Shown here piece by piece: positions 35,273 to 48,725 of a stretch of 64,000 bases of DNA. The position numbers and the translations under genes were made by a program. Within the stretch, counting starts at the first letter, position 1. Each line of letters starts with the position of its first letter. The stretch is from Pseudomonadota bacterium. GTDB taxonomy: Bacteria > Pseudomonadota > Gammaproteobacteria > Burkholderiales > Burkholderiaceae_C. Below the pieces are notes generated by a model that searched no databases, was not told the DNA's origin, and worked only from the letters and a program-made list of their open reading frames with translations. The stretch spans positions 62,001-126,000 of the forward strand of contig JAKARB010000006.1 of NCBI GenBank assembly GCA_021819435.1, written 5' to 3'.

Positions 35273-36817
35273 ATGCGAAAAAACGAGCCGGTGACCCAGA
35301 AACAAAGGGACTTCCCTGCGGATGCCACCCTCATGTCCACAACCGATACCAAAGGGCGGTTGATGTACGCGAACGAGGCGTTCGTGGCTGTGAGCGGGTT
35401 CACCCGCGAGGAGCTGTTGGGACAGCCGCACAACATCGTCCGCCACCCTGACATGCCTCCCGAGGCGTTCGCCGACATGTGGAGCACATTGAAGGCGGGT
35501 GAGCCCTGGACGGCGCTGGTGAAGAACCGATGCAAGAACGGGGACCATTACTGGGTCCGTGCGAACGCGGTGCCGGTGGTGCGCAATGGCCAGTGCATGG
35601 GTTACATGTCGGTGAGAACCAAGCCGAGCGAGGCCGAGGTGGCCGCCGCCGAGCAGACGTATCGCGGATTCCGGGAAGGCAATCATGCAGGCCTTGGCTT
35701 CAAGAAGGGCATCCTCACCCGTTCTGGCCTGGGGGCGATCACCAACTGGACCAAGACGATGGGCATCCGGGCTCGCTTGCGGATGAACTTGCTCGGCCTT
35801 TGGTTGTTCACGTCGGTGCTGGCCGCAGTGATCGAGCGCAACCTGCTTGCGTGGGGCGAGTTGACCGCCGGGGCGGCGGTGCTTTTCATGCTGACTTCGT
35901 GGTTGTTGGAAGCGCAGGTGGCGCAACCCATCGAGACCTTGAAGCGCTCGGCCCTGGATGCGGCATCGGGCGCGTCCAGGGAGTTCGACCACATGGATCG
36001 CATCGACGAAATTGGCTTGACCGGGCGAGCCATCAGCCAGATGGGGCTGATGTTCCGCTGGCTGATCGACGATGTCAGCCAGCAGGTCATGTCGGTGCAG
36101 ACGGCCATCACCGAGATCGCGCAAGGCAATGAAGACCTGAGCATGCGGACCGAGAAAGCGGCCGCTAGCGTTCAGGAAACGGCTTCGTCCATGACGCAGA
36201 TGATCGAGAGCACCAAGGCGAATGCCGGGCTGGCGGAACGGGTTGGGCAGCTTTCAAGTTCTGCGCGTGTGGCGGCCGAGACGGGCGGCGCTGCGGTCAG
36301 CGATGTGGTGACGACCATGAAGGGCATCACCGAGAGTTCGCAGCGCATCGCCGACATCATCACCGTGATCGATGGCATCGCGTTCCAGACGAACATCCTG
36401 GCCTTGAACGCGGCGGTGGAAGCCGCACGGGCGGGTGAACAGGGCCGGGGCTTTGCGGTCGTGGCCGGTGAGGTGCGCAGCCTGGCGCAGCGCAGCGCGG
36501 AGGCCGCCAAGGAGATCAAGGCGCTGATCTCTGCAAGCGTGAGCAACATCGATGAAGGCGGTCGCCTGGTCGACAACGCGGGGGCCAAGATGGAGGAAAT
36601 CATCCATCAGGTCACCGACACGTCCACGCTCATCGATGACATCGGAACGGCGACCCAGAGTCAGATCGATGGCATCCAGCAGATGAGCCAATCTGTCGGG
36701 CTGCTCGACGAAGTCACCCAGCAGAATGCTGCCCTGGTTGAGCAAAGCGCTGCGGCTTCCTCAAGCCTCAGGCTGCAGGCCAGCAAGCTGGTGGATGCGA
36801 TCAGCGTGTTCAGGTGA
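35273..36817 (+). CDS. Aer-like PAS methyl-accepting chemotaxis protein
   Basis: 514-residue energy/redox taxis receptor. The N-terminal cytoplasmic PAS domain (about residues 12-120) contains [19 protein letters not shown] and the Aer-type NIVRHPDMP stretch. A hydrophobic hairpin (about 175-210: [34 protein letters not shown]) anchors it without a large periplasmic domain. A HAMP-like link and the signalling hairpin [46 protein letters not shown] follow. Sensing is expected through a PAS-bound cofactor (FAD in E. coli Aer). The C-terminus lacks a CheR-binding pentapeptide. GGAG precedes the ATG. The 3' end overlaps the convergent REC-EAL gene by eight bases. Confidence 0.93.
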   Translation: MRKNEPVTQKQRDFPADATLMSTTDTKGRLMYANEAFVAVSGFTREELLGQPHNIVRHPDMPPEAFADMWSTLKAGEPWTALVKNRCKNGDHYWVRANAVPVVRNGQCMGYMSVRTKPSEAEVAAAEQTYRGFREGNHAGLGFKKGILTRSGLGAITNWTKTMGIRARLRMNLLGLWLFTSVLAAVIERNLLAWGELTAGAAVLFMLTSWLLEAQVAQPIETLKRSALDAASGASREFDHMDRIDEIGLTGRAISQMGLMFRWLIDDVSQQVMSVQTAITEIAQGNEDLSMRTEKAAASVQETASSMTQMIESTKANAGLAERVGQLSSSARVAAETGGAAVSDVVTTMKGITESSQRIADIITVIDGIAFQTNILALNAAVEAARAGEQGRGFAVVAGEVRSLAQRSAEAAKEIKALISASVSNIDEGGRLVDNAGAKMEEIIHQVTDTSTLIDDIGTATQSQIDGIQQMSQSVGLLDEVTQQNAALVEQSAAASSSLRLQASKLVDAISVFR

Positions 36818-38086
36818 TCGCATGGCTGCCCGGCGCGATGGCGCAAGGCGTGGCACCGTGCGCCGCGCCGGTTTCAGGCAGCTTGCGTGAAGGCCATTTC
36901 TGGAGCCAGTCGATGACCTGTTCTGCCGGCATGGGCTTGGCGATCCAGTAGCCCTGGGCGATGTCGCAGCCGGCGCGCTGCAAGTGCAGCCAGTCGGCTT
37001 CGGTTTCTACGCCTTCGCCCGTGGTTTCGATCCCGAAATCATGGGCGATTCTCATGCAGGCTGCGAGCATGTTGTCGGCGGACTGGTCCTGGTGGGCCAG
37101 GTGAACGAATCGGCGGTCGATCTTCAGCTCGTCGAATGGCAGCTCTTGCAGGTGCGCCAACGAGGAGTGCCCGGTGCCGAAATCATCGATGGAGAGCCTG
37201 ACGCGTTTGAGCCGCAGGCGTGTGAGCACGTCGATGACGGACCGCATGTTCGTGCCGAGCCGGGTTTCGGTGATTTCCAGCACCAGGTTTTGCAAGCCGA
37301 TGCCGGCGTCCTGCGCCAGTTGGGCGATCACGTTGGGGAAGTTCAGGTCATGCAGGCTGTCCATCGAGACGTTGACGGCCACGTGCAGCTCGAAGCCGGC
37401 CTGGCGCCATTGTTTGAGGTGGGCCAGTGCCCCGTGGTCGCCAGCAAGGACCCCGTGCGTGAGTTGGTCGATGAGGCCGTGTTCTTCGGCCAGGCCGATG
37501 AAAGCGTCGGGGTAGAGCAGGCCGTGCTCGGGGTGCTGCCAACGCACCAGGGTTTCCATGCCGACGACTTGGCCGGTGTGGATGGAAACCTTGGGTTGGT
37601 AATGGTTCACCAGTTGTCCTTGGCGGATGCCTTGCGCCAGCTCTTTGGCGCAGACCTGCTGGGTCTGCCGCGAACGTTCGGTTTTTCGCACGGGTGAGGG
37701 CAGCCGGGAGAGCAGCGATGCGAGTTCTGCGGATTGAGCTGGCTTGCGCAGCCCGCCCAGCAGGTTCAAGCCATGGGCGTGGGCAAGCTTCTTCGCCATC
37801 GACATGGTGAGGTTGTCTTCTCCGCTGATCAGGATCAGCGAGCCGCCATAGCCCATGTCGCCGAGCCGGCGCAGGACTTCGATGCCGTCCATCTCCGGCA
37901 TCTGCAGGTCGCACAGGATCAACTTGATGTCGTCCTTGTGCTGCTGCAAGGTGTTCAGCGCATCTTCGCCAGACTCGTGGCAGATGACGCCCTTGCAACC
38001 GAGTGAGCGAAGCTGCGTGGCCAGGACCTTGCGCATGAAGGCTTCGTCGTCGATGACGAGCGCGGTCGGATAGATCTCGCTGGTGT

Positions 38087-38090
<4 letters not shown>
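36810..38090 (-). CDS. REC-EAL response regulator, c-di-GMP phosphodiesterase
   Basis: 426 residues. An N-terminal receiver domain has the phospho-acceptor Asp61 in [12 protein letters not shown], and a C-terminal EAL domain follows. The EAL signature reads METLVRW, the ETL variant that keeps the catalytic glutamate. Other active-site motifs are intact: [38 protein letters not shown], and the GEGVET and QGYWIAKPM segments. Hydrolysis of c-di-GMP is therefore likely. Its start overlaps the stop of the hybrid kinase (ATGA), making that kinase the probable phosphodonor. Last gene of the chemosensory run. Confidence 0.92.
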
Positions 38091-41635
<3,545 letters not shown>

Positions 41636-41654
41636 GGTCGTCGCCGATCTGTGG

Positions 41655-43658
41655 TCAGAACTTGATGTAGTGCGCTTCGTTGTGCGTGCCGGTCTTCAAG
41701 CCCGGAGCAAGCACAGTCGGAGCCGCAGCGTTGACCGCGCGTTGGCGCAACACGGTGGGTGGCTTGGCGCTGCCAGGCTTCGCTGCGCCCTTGCTGGCGG
41801 TGCCAGGCAGTTTGAAGAAGCTCATGGTGCTTTGCAGTTGCTCGGCCTGCCCGCTCATTTCCTCGGCTGTGGCGGCGAGCTCTTCGGAGCCGGACGCGTT
41901 TTGCTGAGTGGTCTCGCTCAGTTGCGTGATGGCGGTGTTGATCTGTGCAACGCCCGTCGCCTGTTCGTTGGAGGCAGCGGAGATTTCCTGGACCAGGTCC
42001 GATGTCTTCTTGATGTTGGGCACGATCTGGTTGAGCAGGGCGCCAGCGCGTTCTGCCAGTTCCACGCTAGAGCCAGCGACGTCGCTGATCTCCTTGGCGG
42101 CATCCTGGCTGCGTTCAGCCAGCTTGCGCACCTCGTCGGCCACCACCGCGAAGCCCTTGCCATGTTCGCCGGCCCGTGCGGCCTCGATGGCGGCGTTGAG
42201 GGCGAGCAGGTTGGTCTGATAGGCGATGTCGTCGATGATGCCGATCTTCTCGGCGATCTGCTTCATGGCCAGCGCGGTGGCCTTGACGGCTTCACCACCT
42301 TCACCGGCTTCAGTCGATGAACGCGAGGCCATGCCTTCGGTGACCTTGGCGTTTTCCGAGTTCTGCGAGATCGACGATGTCATTTGCTCCATCGCCGCGC
42401 TGGTTTCTTCCACGCTGGCGGCTTGCTCGCTGGCGGCCTGGCTCAGCGACTCTGCCGTGGCGCTGACTTGTTCGGATGCGCTCGAGAGGTTGATGGCGCT
42501 TTCGTTCACGCTGCTGACCACGTCGGCCAGCTTGGAGATGGTGCTGTTGACGCTTTCGCACAGCGCCTTGAGCTGGCCCTGGAAGGCGGTGCTGGCCATT
42601 TGGGTCAGGTCGCCCTCTTCGAGTGCCCTCATGACGCGTGCTGTTTCGTTGACGGGCTCGATGACAGCATCCAGGGTGTCGTTGATGCCCTCGATGATGC
42701 GGCGGAAGTCTCCGTGGTGAAGGGATGCATCGGCGCGCGTATCCAGCTGGCCAGCGCGGGCTGCGTCGACCAGCCTGTTGGTGTCCGCGATCAGGGCCTT
42801 GAGGTTGTGGCGGACTTGTTCGATGGTGTCATTGATGAAAGCCTTCTTGCCAGGGAAAGCTTCCAGCGGGGCTTCGAAATTGCCCCGGCCAAATTCGGCG
42901 ATGCAGGCCATGGCCTTCTTCTTGACCGCGATGTGGCCAGCCACCATGCCGTTGATGCCCTGGGCCATGGTGCGGAAGTCGCCTTCGAAGCGCTGACCAT
43001 CGATGACCACGTCGATGTCGCCCTTGTCGTGCTCGCTCGACATGCGGTTCATCTCGGCGATCAGTCCCTTGAGGTTCGCACGGACTTTCTCGATGGTTTC
43101 GTTGATGAAGGCTTTCTTGCCCGGGAAGGATTCCAGCGGCGCATCGAAATTGCCCAGCCCGAACTGGGCGACACACGCCATGGCCTTCTTTTTCACCGCG
43201 ATGTGGCCGGCGACCATCTGGTTGATGCCGTCCGCCATGCCTTTGAATTCGCCTTGCAGGGCGCGGGAGTCGATCACCGCGTCGATGTTGCCCTCGTCAT
43301 GCGCGCGGGAGACATCGTTGATGTCTTTCATCATCTTGCTGAAAGTCTGGCTGACTTCGCGCAGCGCGCCGGTGAGTTCGTCTTGCTCTCGAGCCTGGCG
43401 CGTGTCCGATCCATGGGCCAGTTGACCCGCGGCGATCTGCCTCGCGATGTGCAGCGCGTTGTCAATGGGTCGGGCGATGCTTCGCGCCATGTGCACGACG
43501 AAGGCCGCGCCAGCGATGACGCCAAGCAGGGCCAGCCAGAAGGCGAGGGCGGCCGGCACGGCGTTGATGGCCACGAGGCCCGCGAGACCCAGCAGCGGCA
43601 GGGCTGTCATGGCGAATGCCACGGTGAGACGCTGAGGAATGGTCAAACTGGTAAACAT
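41655..43658 (-). CDS. methyl-accepting chemotaxis protein with repeated HAMP-like units
   Basis: 667 residues. Two close N-terminal helices (about residues 9-32 and 36-57) leave no periplasmic sensor domain. A HAMP domain follows ([11 protein letters not shown]), then a 90-residue cytoplasmic unit present in two full copies (residues 112-201 and 202-291) plus a partial third. The signalling hairpin holds [43 protein letters not shown]. The C-terminus ends [10 protein letters not shown] and lacks the CheR pentapeptide. The start at 43658 follows a GAGGT site. It lies 70 bases downstream of cheB. Input is probably cytoplasmic or from partner proteins. Confidence 0.92.
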   Translation of the reverse strand: MFTSLTIPQRLTVAFAMTALPLLGLAGLVAINAVPAALAFWLALLGVIAGAAFVVHMARSIARPIDNALHIARQIAAGQLAHGSDTRQAREQDELTGALREVSQTFSKMMKDINDVSRAHDEGNIDAVIDSRALQGEFKGMADGINQMVAGHIAVKKKAMACVAQFGLGNFDAPLESFPGKKAFINETIEKVRANLKGLIAEMNRMSSEHDKGDIDVVIDGQRFEGDFRTMAQGINGMVAGHIAVKKKAMACIAEFGRGNFEAPLEAFPGKKAFINDTIEQVRHNLKALIADTNRLVDAARAGQLDTRADASLHHGDFRRIIEGINDTLDAVIEPVNETARVMRALEEGDLTQMASTAFQGQLKALCESVNSTISKLADVVSSVNESAINLSSASEQVSATAESLSQAASEQAASVEETSAAMEQMTSSISQNSENAKVTEGMASRSSTEAGEGGEAVKATALAMKQIAEKIGIIDDIAYQTNLLALNAAIEAARAGEHGKGFAVVADEVRKLAERSQDAAKEISDVAGSSVELAERAGALLNQIVPNIKKTSDLVQEISAASNEQATGVAQINTAITQLSETTQQNASGSEELAATAEEMSGQAEQLQSTMSFFKLPGTASKGAAKPGSAKPPTVLRQRAVNAAAPTVLAPGLKTGTHNEAHYIKF
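42786..43325 (-). repeat. tandem 270-bp repeat encoding 90-residue units in the MCP
   Basis: Two full copies (residues 112-201 and 202-291 of the MCP). Corresponding landmarks fall exactly 90 residues apart, such as [12 protein letters not shown] at 151 and 241 and FPGKKAFIN at 178 and 268. A third partial copy begins at residue 292. Each unit looks like a pair of HAMP-like helices, so the protein carries a poly-HAMP rod. Confidence 0.85.
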
Positions 43659-43728
43659 GGTTCGTACCTCACGGATGGCAATGTGTTGTGGTGTTGTTTG
43701 CAACGGTGCCCGGAGGCCGTCGCGGGGA

Positions 43729-44820
43729 TCATCGTCCTGGTTGCCATCTCCCAGAAACAATGGCGGAGGGAATCGCATCCAATGGCAGCTCGTGCTCCAC
43801 GGCGCCGAGCTTCAGTGCTTCCTTGGGCATGCCATAGACGACACAGCTTTCTTCGTCCTGGCCGAGCGTGCGGGCGCCGGCTTCGCGCATTTCCTTGAGG
43901 CCGCGCGCGCCGTCGTCACCCATGCCGGTCATGATCACGCCGAGCGCATTGCGGCCGGCTGACCGCGCAACCGAGCGGAACAAGACGTCGACGGAAGGCC
44001 GGTGCCGGCTCACCGGCGGGCCATCGATCACCGCCACGCGGTATTGCGCGCCACTGCGTTCGAGGACGAGGTGGCGGCCGCCCGGTGCGATCAGCGCCAG
44101 GCCTGAGTGGACGCGGTCGCCATTGGCGGCCTCGCGCACCTCGATCTCGCACACCTTGTTGAGCCTTTGCGCGAATGCGGCGGTGAATTGCTCCGGCATG
44201 TGCTGAACGATGACGATGCCGGGGCTGTCGATGGGCAGGGCGCAAAGCACGGCTTCGAGGGCCTGTGTGCCACCTGTGGAGGTGCCGAGTGCAACGACGC
44301 GGTCTGTGGTTTCGGCCATGGCGCGGTGGGTTGACGGGGCGCCCGGCAGGACCGCATCGGCGGTGAGCTTGGCGGCGGGTGCTGCCGGTTTGCTGACGGT
44401 GGTGGCGCGGCGCACCCGGGCGTGCGCGGCGGCTTTGACCACGGAAACGAGGTCATCGGCGTGCTCGCGCAAGACGTTTTTGAGGTCGACCGTGGGCTTG
44501 GCCACGATGCTCACCGCACCGGCGGACATCGCCTGCATGGTGGTTTCTGCGCCCTGCGTGGTGAGGGTCGAGCAGATCACCACGGGCGTGGGGCGTTCGG
44601 CCATGAGCTTGCGCAGGAAAGTCAGGCCATCCATGCGCGGCATTTCGACGTCCAGCACGATCACATCGGGCCACTCTTTTTCCATGCGGGCGAGGGCGAA
44701 GATGGGGTCTGGCGCCGCGCCGATCACCTTGATGCCCTTGTCTGCCGACAGGATCTCGGTCACCACCTGCCGCACAACGGCTGAGTCGTCCACGATCAAG
44801 ACTCGGATGGGGTTGCTCAT
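43729..44820 (-). CDS. cheB: protein-glutamate methylesterase/deamidase
   Basis: 363-residue CheB. The N-terminal receiver has Asp57 in [14 protein letters not shown] linker rich in Ala/Pro follows, then the methylesterase domain with the catalytic serine in [16 protein letters not shown], the histidine in [18 protein letters not shown], and the aspartate region [15 protein letters not shown]. It removes methyl groups from receptor glutamates when phosphorylated by CheA. The start overlaps the cheR stop (ATGA), so the two adaptation enzymes are coupled. No cheD is found in the cluster. Confidence 0.96.
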   Translation of the reverse strand: MSNPIRVLIVDDSAVVRQVVTEILSADKGIKVIGAAPDPIFALARMEKEWPDVIVLDVEMPRMDGLTFLRKLMAERPTPVVICSTLTTQGAETTMQAMSAGAVSIVAKPTVDLKNVLREHADDLVSVVKAAAHARVRRATTVSKPAAPAAKLTADAVLPGAPSTHRAMAETTDRVVALGTSTGGTQALEAVLCALPIDSPGIVIVQHMPEQFTAAFAQRLNKVCEIEVREAANGDRVHSGLALIAPGGRHLVLERSGAQYRVAVIDGPPVSRHRPSVDVLFRSVARSAGRNALGVIMTGMGDDGARGLKEMREAGARTLGQDEESCVVYGMPKEALKLGAVEHELPLDAIPSAIVSGRWQPGR

Positions 44821-45626
44821 GTCGTGTTCTCGGGTTTGCGGTAAATGGAGGGCTTGACCATCTGAAGTTGATTGGTCACGCCGTGCAGGCTCTCGGAGTG
44901 GCTGATGAGGAAGTACCCACCGGGCCGCAGAAACTGGCTGAGCTTGGGCAGCAGCTGGCTCTTGGTTTCGGGGCTGAAATAGATCATCACGTTGCGCAGG
45001 AAGATCACGTCGAACGGACCCATTTCTGGCAACTGCCCGTTGAGGTTGATCTGTTCGAACTGCACGCGGTCACGCAGGTGCTTGTCGACCAGGAACCAAC
45101 CCTCTTGCGGCCCCACGCCCCTGAGGCAGTGCTTGATGCGCATCTCGCGGGGGATGTCTTTGGCGTCCTCGATGGGGTAGAGCGCCTTGCGAGCCGTTTC
45201 CAGCACGCGGGTGCTGATGTCCGAGGCCAGGATGTCGAAGCGCATGTGGCCGAGGGACTCCGCCAGGGTCATGGCGATGGTGTAGGGCTCTTCGCCCGTT
45301 GAGCTGGCGCCGCACCAAATGCGCACGTTCGGGCGGTTGCGCAGTTCCGGCGCGATCACCTGGGCGAGGAATTCGAAGTGCTTGGGCTCGCGGAAGAAGT
45401 AGGTTTCGTTGGTGGTCAGCAGGTCGATGGCGATTTGTCTTTCGGCACCGTCCGTGTTGATCAGGTTGAGGTAGTCCCCGTAGCTTTCGAGACCATGGTG
45501 GTTGAGCCGCTTGGTCAGGCGTCCGCTGACCAAGGGCTTCTTGGAGGGGTTCATGTGGATGCCCGCCTGATCGAAGATCATGCGGCTGAATCCAGTGAAC
45601 TCCTTGTCGCTGAGGACGGGCACCAT
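44817..45626 (-). CDS. cheR: chemotaxis protein methyltransferase
   Basis: 269-residue CheR that methylates receptor glutamates using S-adenosylmethionine. The N-terminal helical part includes [13 protein letters not shown]. The SAM-binding loop is [17 protein letters not shown], and [13 protein letters not shown] is the conserved CheR signature. It lies seven bases after the third cheW and overlaps cheB. Only one MCP in the window (60942-62717) ends in a recognisable pentapeptide tether for CheR; the cluster MCPs do not. Confidence 0.96.
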   Translation of the reverse strand: MVPVLSDKEFTGFSRMIFDQAGIHMNPSKKPLVSGRLTKRLNHHGLESYGDYLNLINTDGAERQIAIDLLTTNETYFFREPKHFEFLAQVIAPELRNRPNVRIWCGASSTGEEPYTIAMTLAESLGHMRFDILASDISTRVLETARKALYPIEDAKDIPREMRIKHCLRGVGPQEGWFLVDKHLRDRVQFEQINLNGQLPEMGPFDVIFLRNVMIYFSPETKSQLLPKLSQFLRPGGYFLISHSESLHGVTNQLQMVKPSIYRKPENTT

Positions 45627-45633
45627 CGCAGCG

Positions 45634-46197
45634 TCATCCTTCTTGGTGTTGCGTCTGGCCGGCCGACATGCCGCTGATCATCGAGATCTCGTCCATGGAC
45701 AAAACCTTGCCCAGGTCGAGCAGGATGATGAAGCTGCCATTGACCTTCGCCATGCCGTCGATGAAGTCGGCGCGGATGCGGGTGCCGAAGCTGGGCGAGG
45801 GCTCGATGTTGGCGCTGTCGATGTGGCGCACGGCGCTCACGGCGTCCACGATGATGCCGAGCACGTGCGTGGCTTCTTCGCTCTGCACCTCGAGGATGAC
45901 GATGCAGGTGCGGCGCGAGATGTCGGTCTTCTCGCGGCCGAAGCGCGCGTTGAGGTCGATGACCGGCACGACGGCGCCGCGCAGGTTGATGACGCCTCGG
46001 ATGAAGGCGGGCATCATCGGCACGGCGGTGATGTTGCCGTATTCGATGATCTCGCGCACCCGCAGCGTGCCGACGGCGAACAGCTCGCCGCCCAGGCTGA
46101 AGATGAGGTACTGGGTGGTGGCGCCGGGTTTGGCTGCCGCCTGCTTGTTGACCGAGGCTTGCGCCTCGGCAGGGTTGGAGAGTGCCAGGGTGCTCAT
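45634..46197 (-). CDS. cheW: chemotaxis coupling protein, module 3
   Basis: 187-residue CheW that joins receptors to CheA. The two SH3-like lobes are complete: QYLIFSLGGELFAVGTLRVREII, the arginine-containing GVINLRGAVVPVIDLNARFG, and VDAVSAVRHIDSANIEP. It is nearly identical to the CheW at 48186-48722, including long stretches of unchanged DNA, but has a longer N-terminal tail and different last residues. It starts three bases after the stop of its MCP, the same junction as in module 2. Confidence 0.95.
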   Translation of the reverse strand: MSTLALSNPAEAQASVNKQAAAKPGATTQYLIFSLGGELFAVGTLRVREIIEYGNITAVPMMPAFIRGVINLRGAVVPVIDLNARFGREKTDISRRTCIVILEVQSEEATHVLGIIVDAVSAVRHIDSANIEPSPSFGTRIRADFIDGMAKVNGSFIILLDLGKVLSMDEISMISGMSAGQTQHQEG

Positions 46198-46200
46198 GGT

Positions 46201-48018
46201 TCAGCCCTCGAAGTGGACGAAGTCCTTGTGGCTCACGGCCTCGCCGTCGTGCTTGCGGTTGCCCGAAATCTTGGGCTTGCTCAGCGTGGGAGCGGCGTGC
46301 GATTTGGCCGGACGCGATGAGCGAGCGATCGTGCGCGATGTGACCATGGCAACCGGGGGGCTGTCTTCGGTGGTGAAGAAGGTCATCAGCTCTTGCAGTT
46401 GTTCGGCCTGGCCGCTCATTTCTTCGGCGGTGGCGGCCAGCTCTTCCGAGGCGCTGGAGTTCTCTTGCGTCAGTTGAGACAGCTGGGTGATGGCCGTGTT
46501 GATCTGGCCAATGCCAGAAGACTGTTCATTCGATGCCGAGGCGATCTCCTGCACCAGGTCGGATGCCTTGGAAATCGAGGGCACGATGGTGTCGAGCAGG
46601 GTGCCTGCGCGTTCGGCCAGGGCCACGCTGTTCTTGGCGACTTCGCCGATTTCTTGGGCGGCTTCCTGACTGCGTTCAGCCAGCTTGCGCACCTCGTCGG
46701 CCACCACGGCAAAGCCCTTGCCATGTTCGCCGGCACGCGCGGCTTCGATGGCAGCATTCAAGGCCAGCAGGTTGGTCTGGTAAGCGATGTCGTCGACGAT
46801 GCTGATCTTGTCGGCGATGGTCTTCATGGCCTGCACGGTGTCGCGCACGGCCTGGCCGCCTTCCGAGGCTTCCTTGGAAGCCTTGCTGGACATGCCTTCG
46901 GTGACCTTGGCGTTCTCGGCGTTTTGCTGCACCGAGGCAGACATCTGCTCGATGGAGGCCGAGGTTTCTTCCACGCTGGCGGCTTGCTCGCTGGCGCCCT
47001 GGCTCATACTCTGGGCGGTGGCGGAAACTTGTTCTGCTGCGGCAGACAGGGCGGTTGACGAGCTGCGCACCTCACCGATGATTTGCGAGAGCTTGTCGGT
47101 CATGCCCTTGATGGCGGCGAGCATGCTGGTGGTGTCGCCAGGCTTGGTGACCACCTTCACGCTCAGGTCGCCTTGGGCCACCTGGGTGACCACCGATGCG
47201 GCGTAATCTGGCTTGCCACCAATCAGCTCATCCAGGTTGTTGACCATGGTCTTGACGGAGGCAAGCATGCTGGTGGTGTCGCCCTGCTTGGTGTCGACCT
47301 GCACACTGAAGTCACCCTGGCCAACCTTGCCCAGCACCTCGGCAGCGTAAGCAGGTTCTCCGCCCAGTTGCTTGAGCAGGCCGCGGGTGATGACCGTGGC
47401 GATGGCCAGGCCAGCGACAAGGGAGGCCACGCCGATCGCGAGGACGAGGTTGCGGGTCTCCTTGTAGCTTTGATCAGCTTGGTCGGCGGCCTCTGCCATC
47501 AGGTCATTCTGAAAGTCAACCAGCTTCCCCAAGGCTTCGACGTAGGCATTGTTGTTGGGTGCGAACGTGCCCAGCAGGTAATTGATGGCTTCTTGGCGCT
47601 TGGCCTTGTCCTGTGCGAGTCCGTAGAAAGTGCCATAACTGCCAGACAGCTCGGCGCGGCGCTTCAAAACGGCGTCCAGCAGCTCACGCCCCTTGGTCGT
47701 GCTGATCATCTTGTCGAGGGTCTCAAGTGCTTTCTTGTTTTCCTCGCGATTGATTTCGATCTGCTTCTTGGCGGCCTCGATTTTTCCAGCGTCATCCAGC
47801 AACACCATGTTGCGTGCCATGCGACCGTTGTCGATGGAGCGCTGGGCTGTCTCATTGGCCAGACGGGTCTTTTCGTACCGATCCTTGACGATGATTTGGG
47901 TCTCCTCGCTCATCTTGCTCATGGTGTTCAACGCCAGCAGCGACATGACCAGGAGAAAAAACAGCATGAGGCCAAAGCCCAGGCCCAGTTTGGTGGCGAT
48001 CTTCAATTGGTTGAACAT
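46201..48018 (-). CDS. methyl-accepting chemotaxis protein, module 3 (two HAMP units)
   Basis: 605 residues from the ATG at 48018 (AGGGATT upstream; longer frames to 48096 rejected). TM1 is about residues 12-31, a helical four-helix-bundle-type periplasmic domain spans 35-190, and TM2 is about 191-212. Two consecutive 48-residue HAMP units (219-266, 267-314) lead into the signalling hairpin [43 protein letters not shown]. The C-terminus is HKDFVHFEG, shared with the other two module receptors. The ligand is unknown. A 653-bp stretch of its DNA is identical to the module-2 receptor gene. Confidence 0.95.
   Translation of the reverse strand: MFNQLKIATKLGLGFGLMLFFLLVMSLLALNTMSKMSEETQIIVKDRYEKTRLANETAQRSIDNGRMARNMVLLDDAGKIEAAKKQIEINREENKKALETLDKMISTTKGRELLDAVLKRRAELSGSYGTFYGLAQDKAKRQEAINYLLGTFAPNNNAYVEALGKLVDFQNDLMAEAADQADQSYKETRNLVLAIGVASLVAGLAIATVITRGLLKQLGGEPAYAAEVLGKVGQGDFSVQVDTKQGDTTSMLASVKTMVNNLDELIGGKPDYAASVVTQVAQGDLSVKVVTKPGDTTSMLAAIKGMTDKLSQIIGEVRSSSTALSAAAEQVSATAQSMSQGASEQAASVEETSASIEQMSASVQQNAENAKVTEGMSSKASKEASEGGQAVRDTVQAMKTIADKISIVDDIAYQTNLLALNAAIEAARAGEHGKGFAVVADEVRKLAERSQEAAQEIGEVAKNSVALAERAGTLLDTIVPSISKASDLVQEIASASNEQSSGIGQINTAITQLSQLTQENSSASEELAATAEEMSGQAEQLQELMTFFTTEDSPPVAMVTSRTIARSSRPAKSHAAPTLSKPKISGNRKHDGEAVSHKDFVHFEG
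47077..47364 (-). repeat. two tandem 144-bp HAMP-unit repeats
   Basis: Codes for residues 219-314 of the module-3 MCP: two 48-residue units beginning [10 protein letters not shown] and [10 protein letters not shown], each containing QGDxSVxV and a GDTTSMLA stretch. The unit length is the same as in the other two module receptors. Confidence 0.9.
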
Positions 48019-48043
48019 GTTGAATCCCTTCATTGCGATGAAG

Positions 48044-48110
48044 CGCCGGCACATGGGCCGATGCCGGCGTTGGTTTTCAGGCGTGCCAGCGAGCAAGGGG
48101 CATCGCTGGC
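48044..48110 (-). other. two successive perfect hairpins between cheW and MCP
   Basis: Two 8-bp perfect stems, each with a 10-base loop: 48044-48051 with 48062-48069 (CGCCGGCA/TGCCGGCG), and 48085-48092 with 48103-48110 (GCCAGCGA/TCGCTGGC). They lie in the 167-base gap between the module-2 cheW and the module-3 MCP, the largest gap inside the operon. No T-run follows on the minus strand, so an mRNA processing or stability role is more likely than termination. Confidence 0.6.
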
Positions 48111-48185
48111 GTTGGATGGTTGCAAAGCATGTGTCTCAGCGTGTGTTTTTCAATTCAGACAGAAGCGCGTAGGCGGACACGCGGC

Positions 48186-48722
48186 TCATCCCTCGACAAG
48201 CGAAGGCTGGCCGGATGCCATGCCGCTGATCATCGAAATCTCATCCATGGACAAGACCTTGCCCAGGTCGAGCAGGATGACGAAGTTGCCATTGACCTTC
48301 GCCATGCCGTCGATGAAGTCGGCACGGATGCGGGTGCCGAAGCTGGGCGAGGGCTCGATGTTGGCGCTGTCGATGTGGCGCACAGCGCTCACAGCGTCAA
48401 CGATGATCCCCAGGATGTGCGTGTCTTCCTCGCTCTGCACCTCGAGGATGACGATGCAGGTGCGGCGCGAGATGTCGGTCTTCTCGCGGCCGAAGCGCGC
48501 GTTGAGGTCGATGACCGGCACGACGGCGCCGCGCAGGTTGATGACCCCGCGGATGAAGCTCGGCATCATCGGCACGGCGGTGATGTTGCCGTATTCGATG
48601 ATCTCGCGCACCCGCAGCGTGCCGACGGCGAACAGCTCGCCGCCCAGGCTGAAGACCAGGTATTGGTTGGTGGTCGAACTGGGTTTGACCGCTGCCGGTT
48701 TGTTCGGCGCCAGGGTGCTCAT
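48186..48722 (-). CDS. cheW: chemotaxis coupling protein, module 2
   Basis: 178-residue CheW with both lobes intact (QYLVFSLGGELFAVGTLRVREII, GVINLRGAVVPVIDLNARFG, VDAVSAVRHIDSANIEPSPS). Almost every residue from position 20 on matches the module-3 CheW. It starts three bases after the module-2 MCP stop. The following gap to the next MCP holds two hairpins. Having two nearly identical CheW proteins suggests dosage or receptor-specific pairing rather than distinct couplers. Confidence 0.95.
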   Translation of the reverse strand: MSTLAPNKPAAVKPSSTTNQYLVFSLGGELFAVGTLRVREIIEYGNITAVPMMPSFIRGVINLRGAVVPVIDLNARFGREKTDISRRTCIVILEVQSEEDTHILGIIVDAVSAVRHIDSANIEPSPSFGTRIRADFIDGMAKVNGNFVILLDLGKVLSMDEISMISGMASGQPSLVEG

Positions 48723-48725
48723 GGT

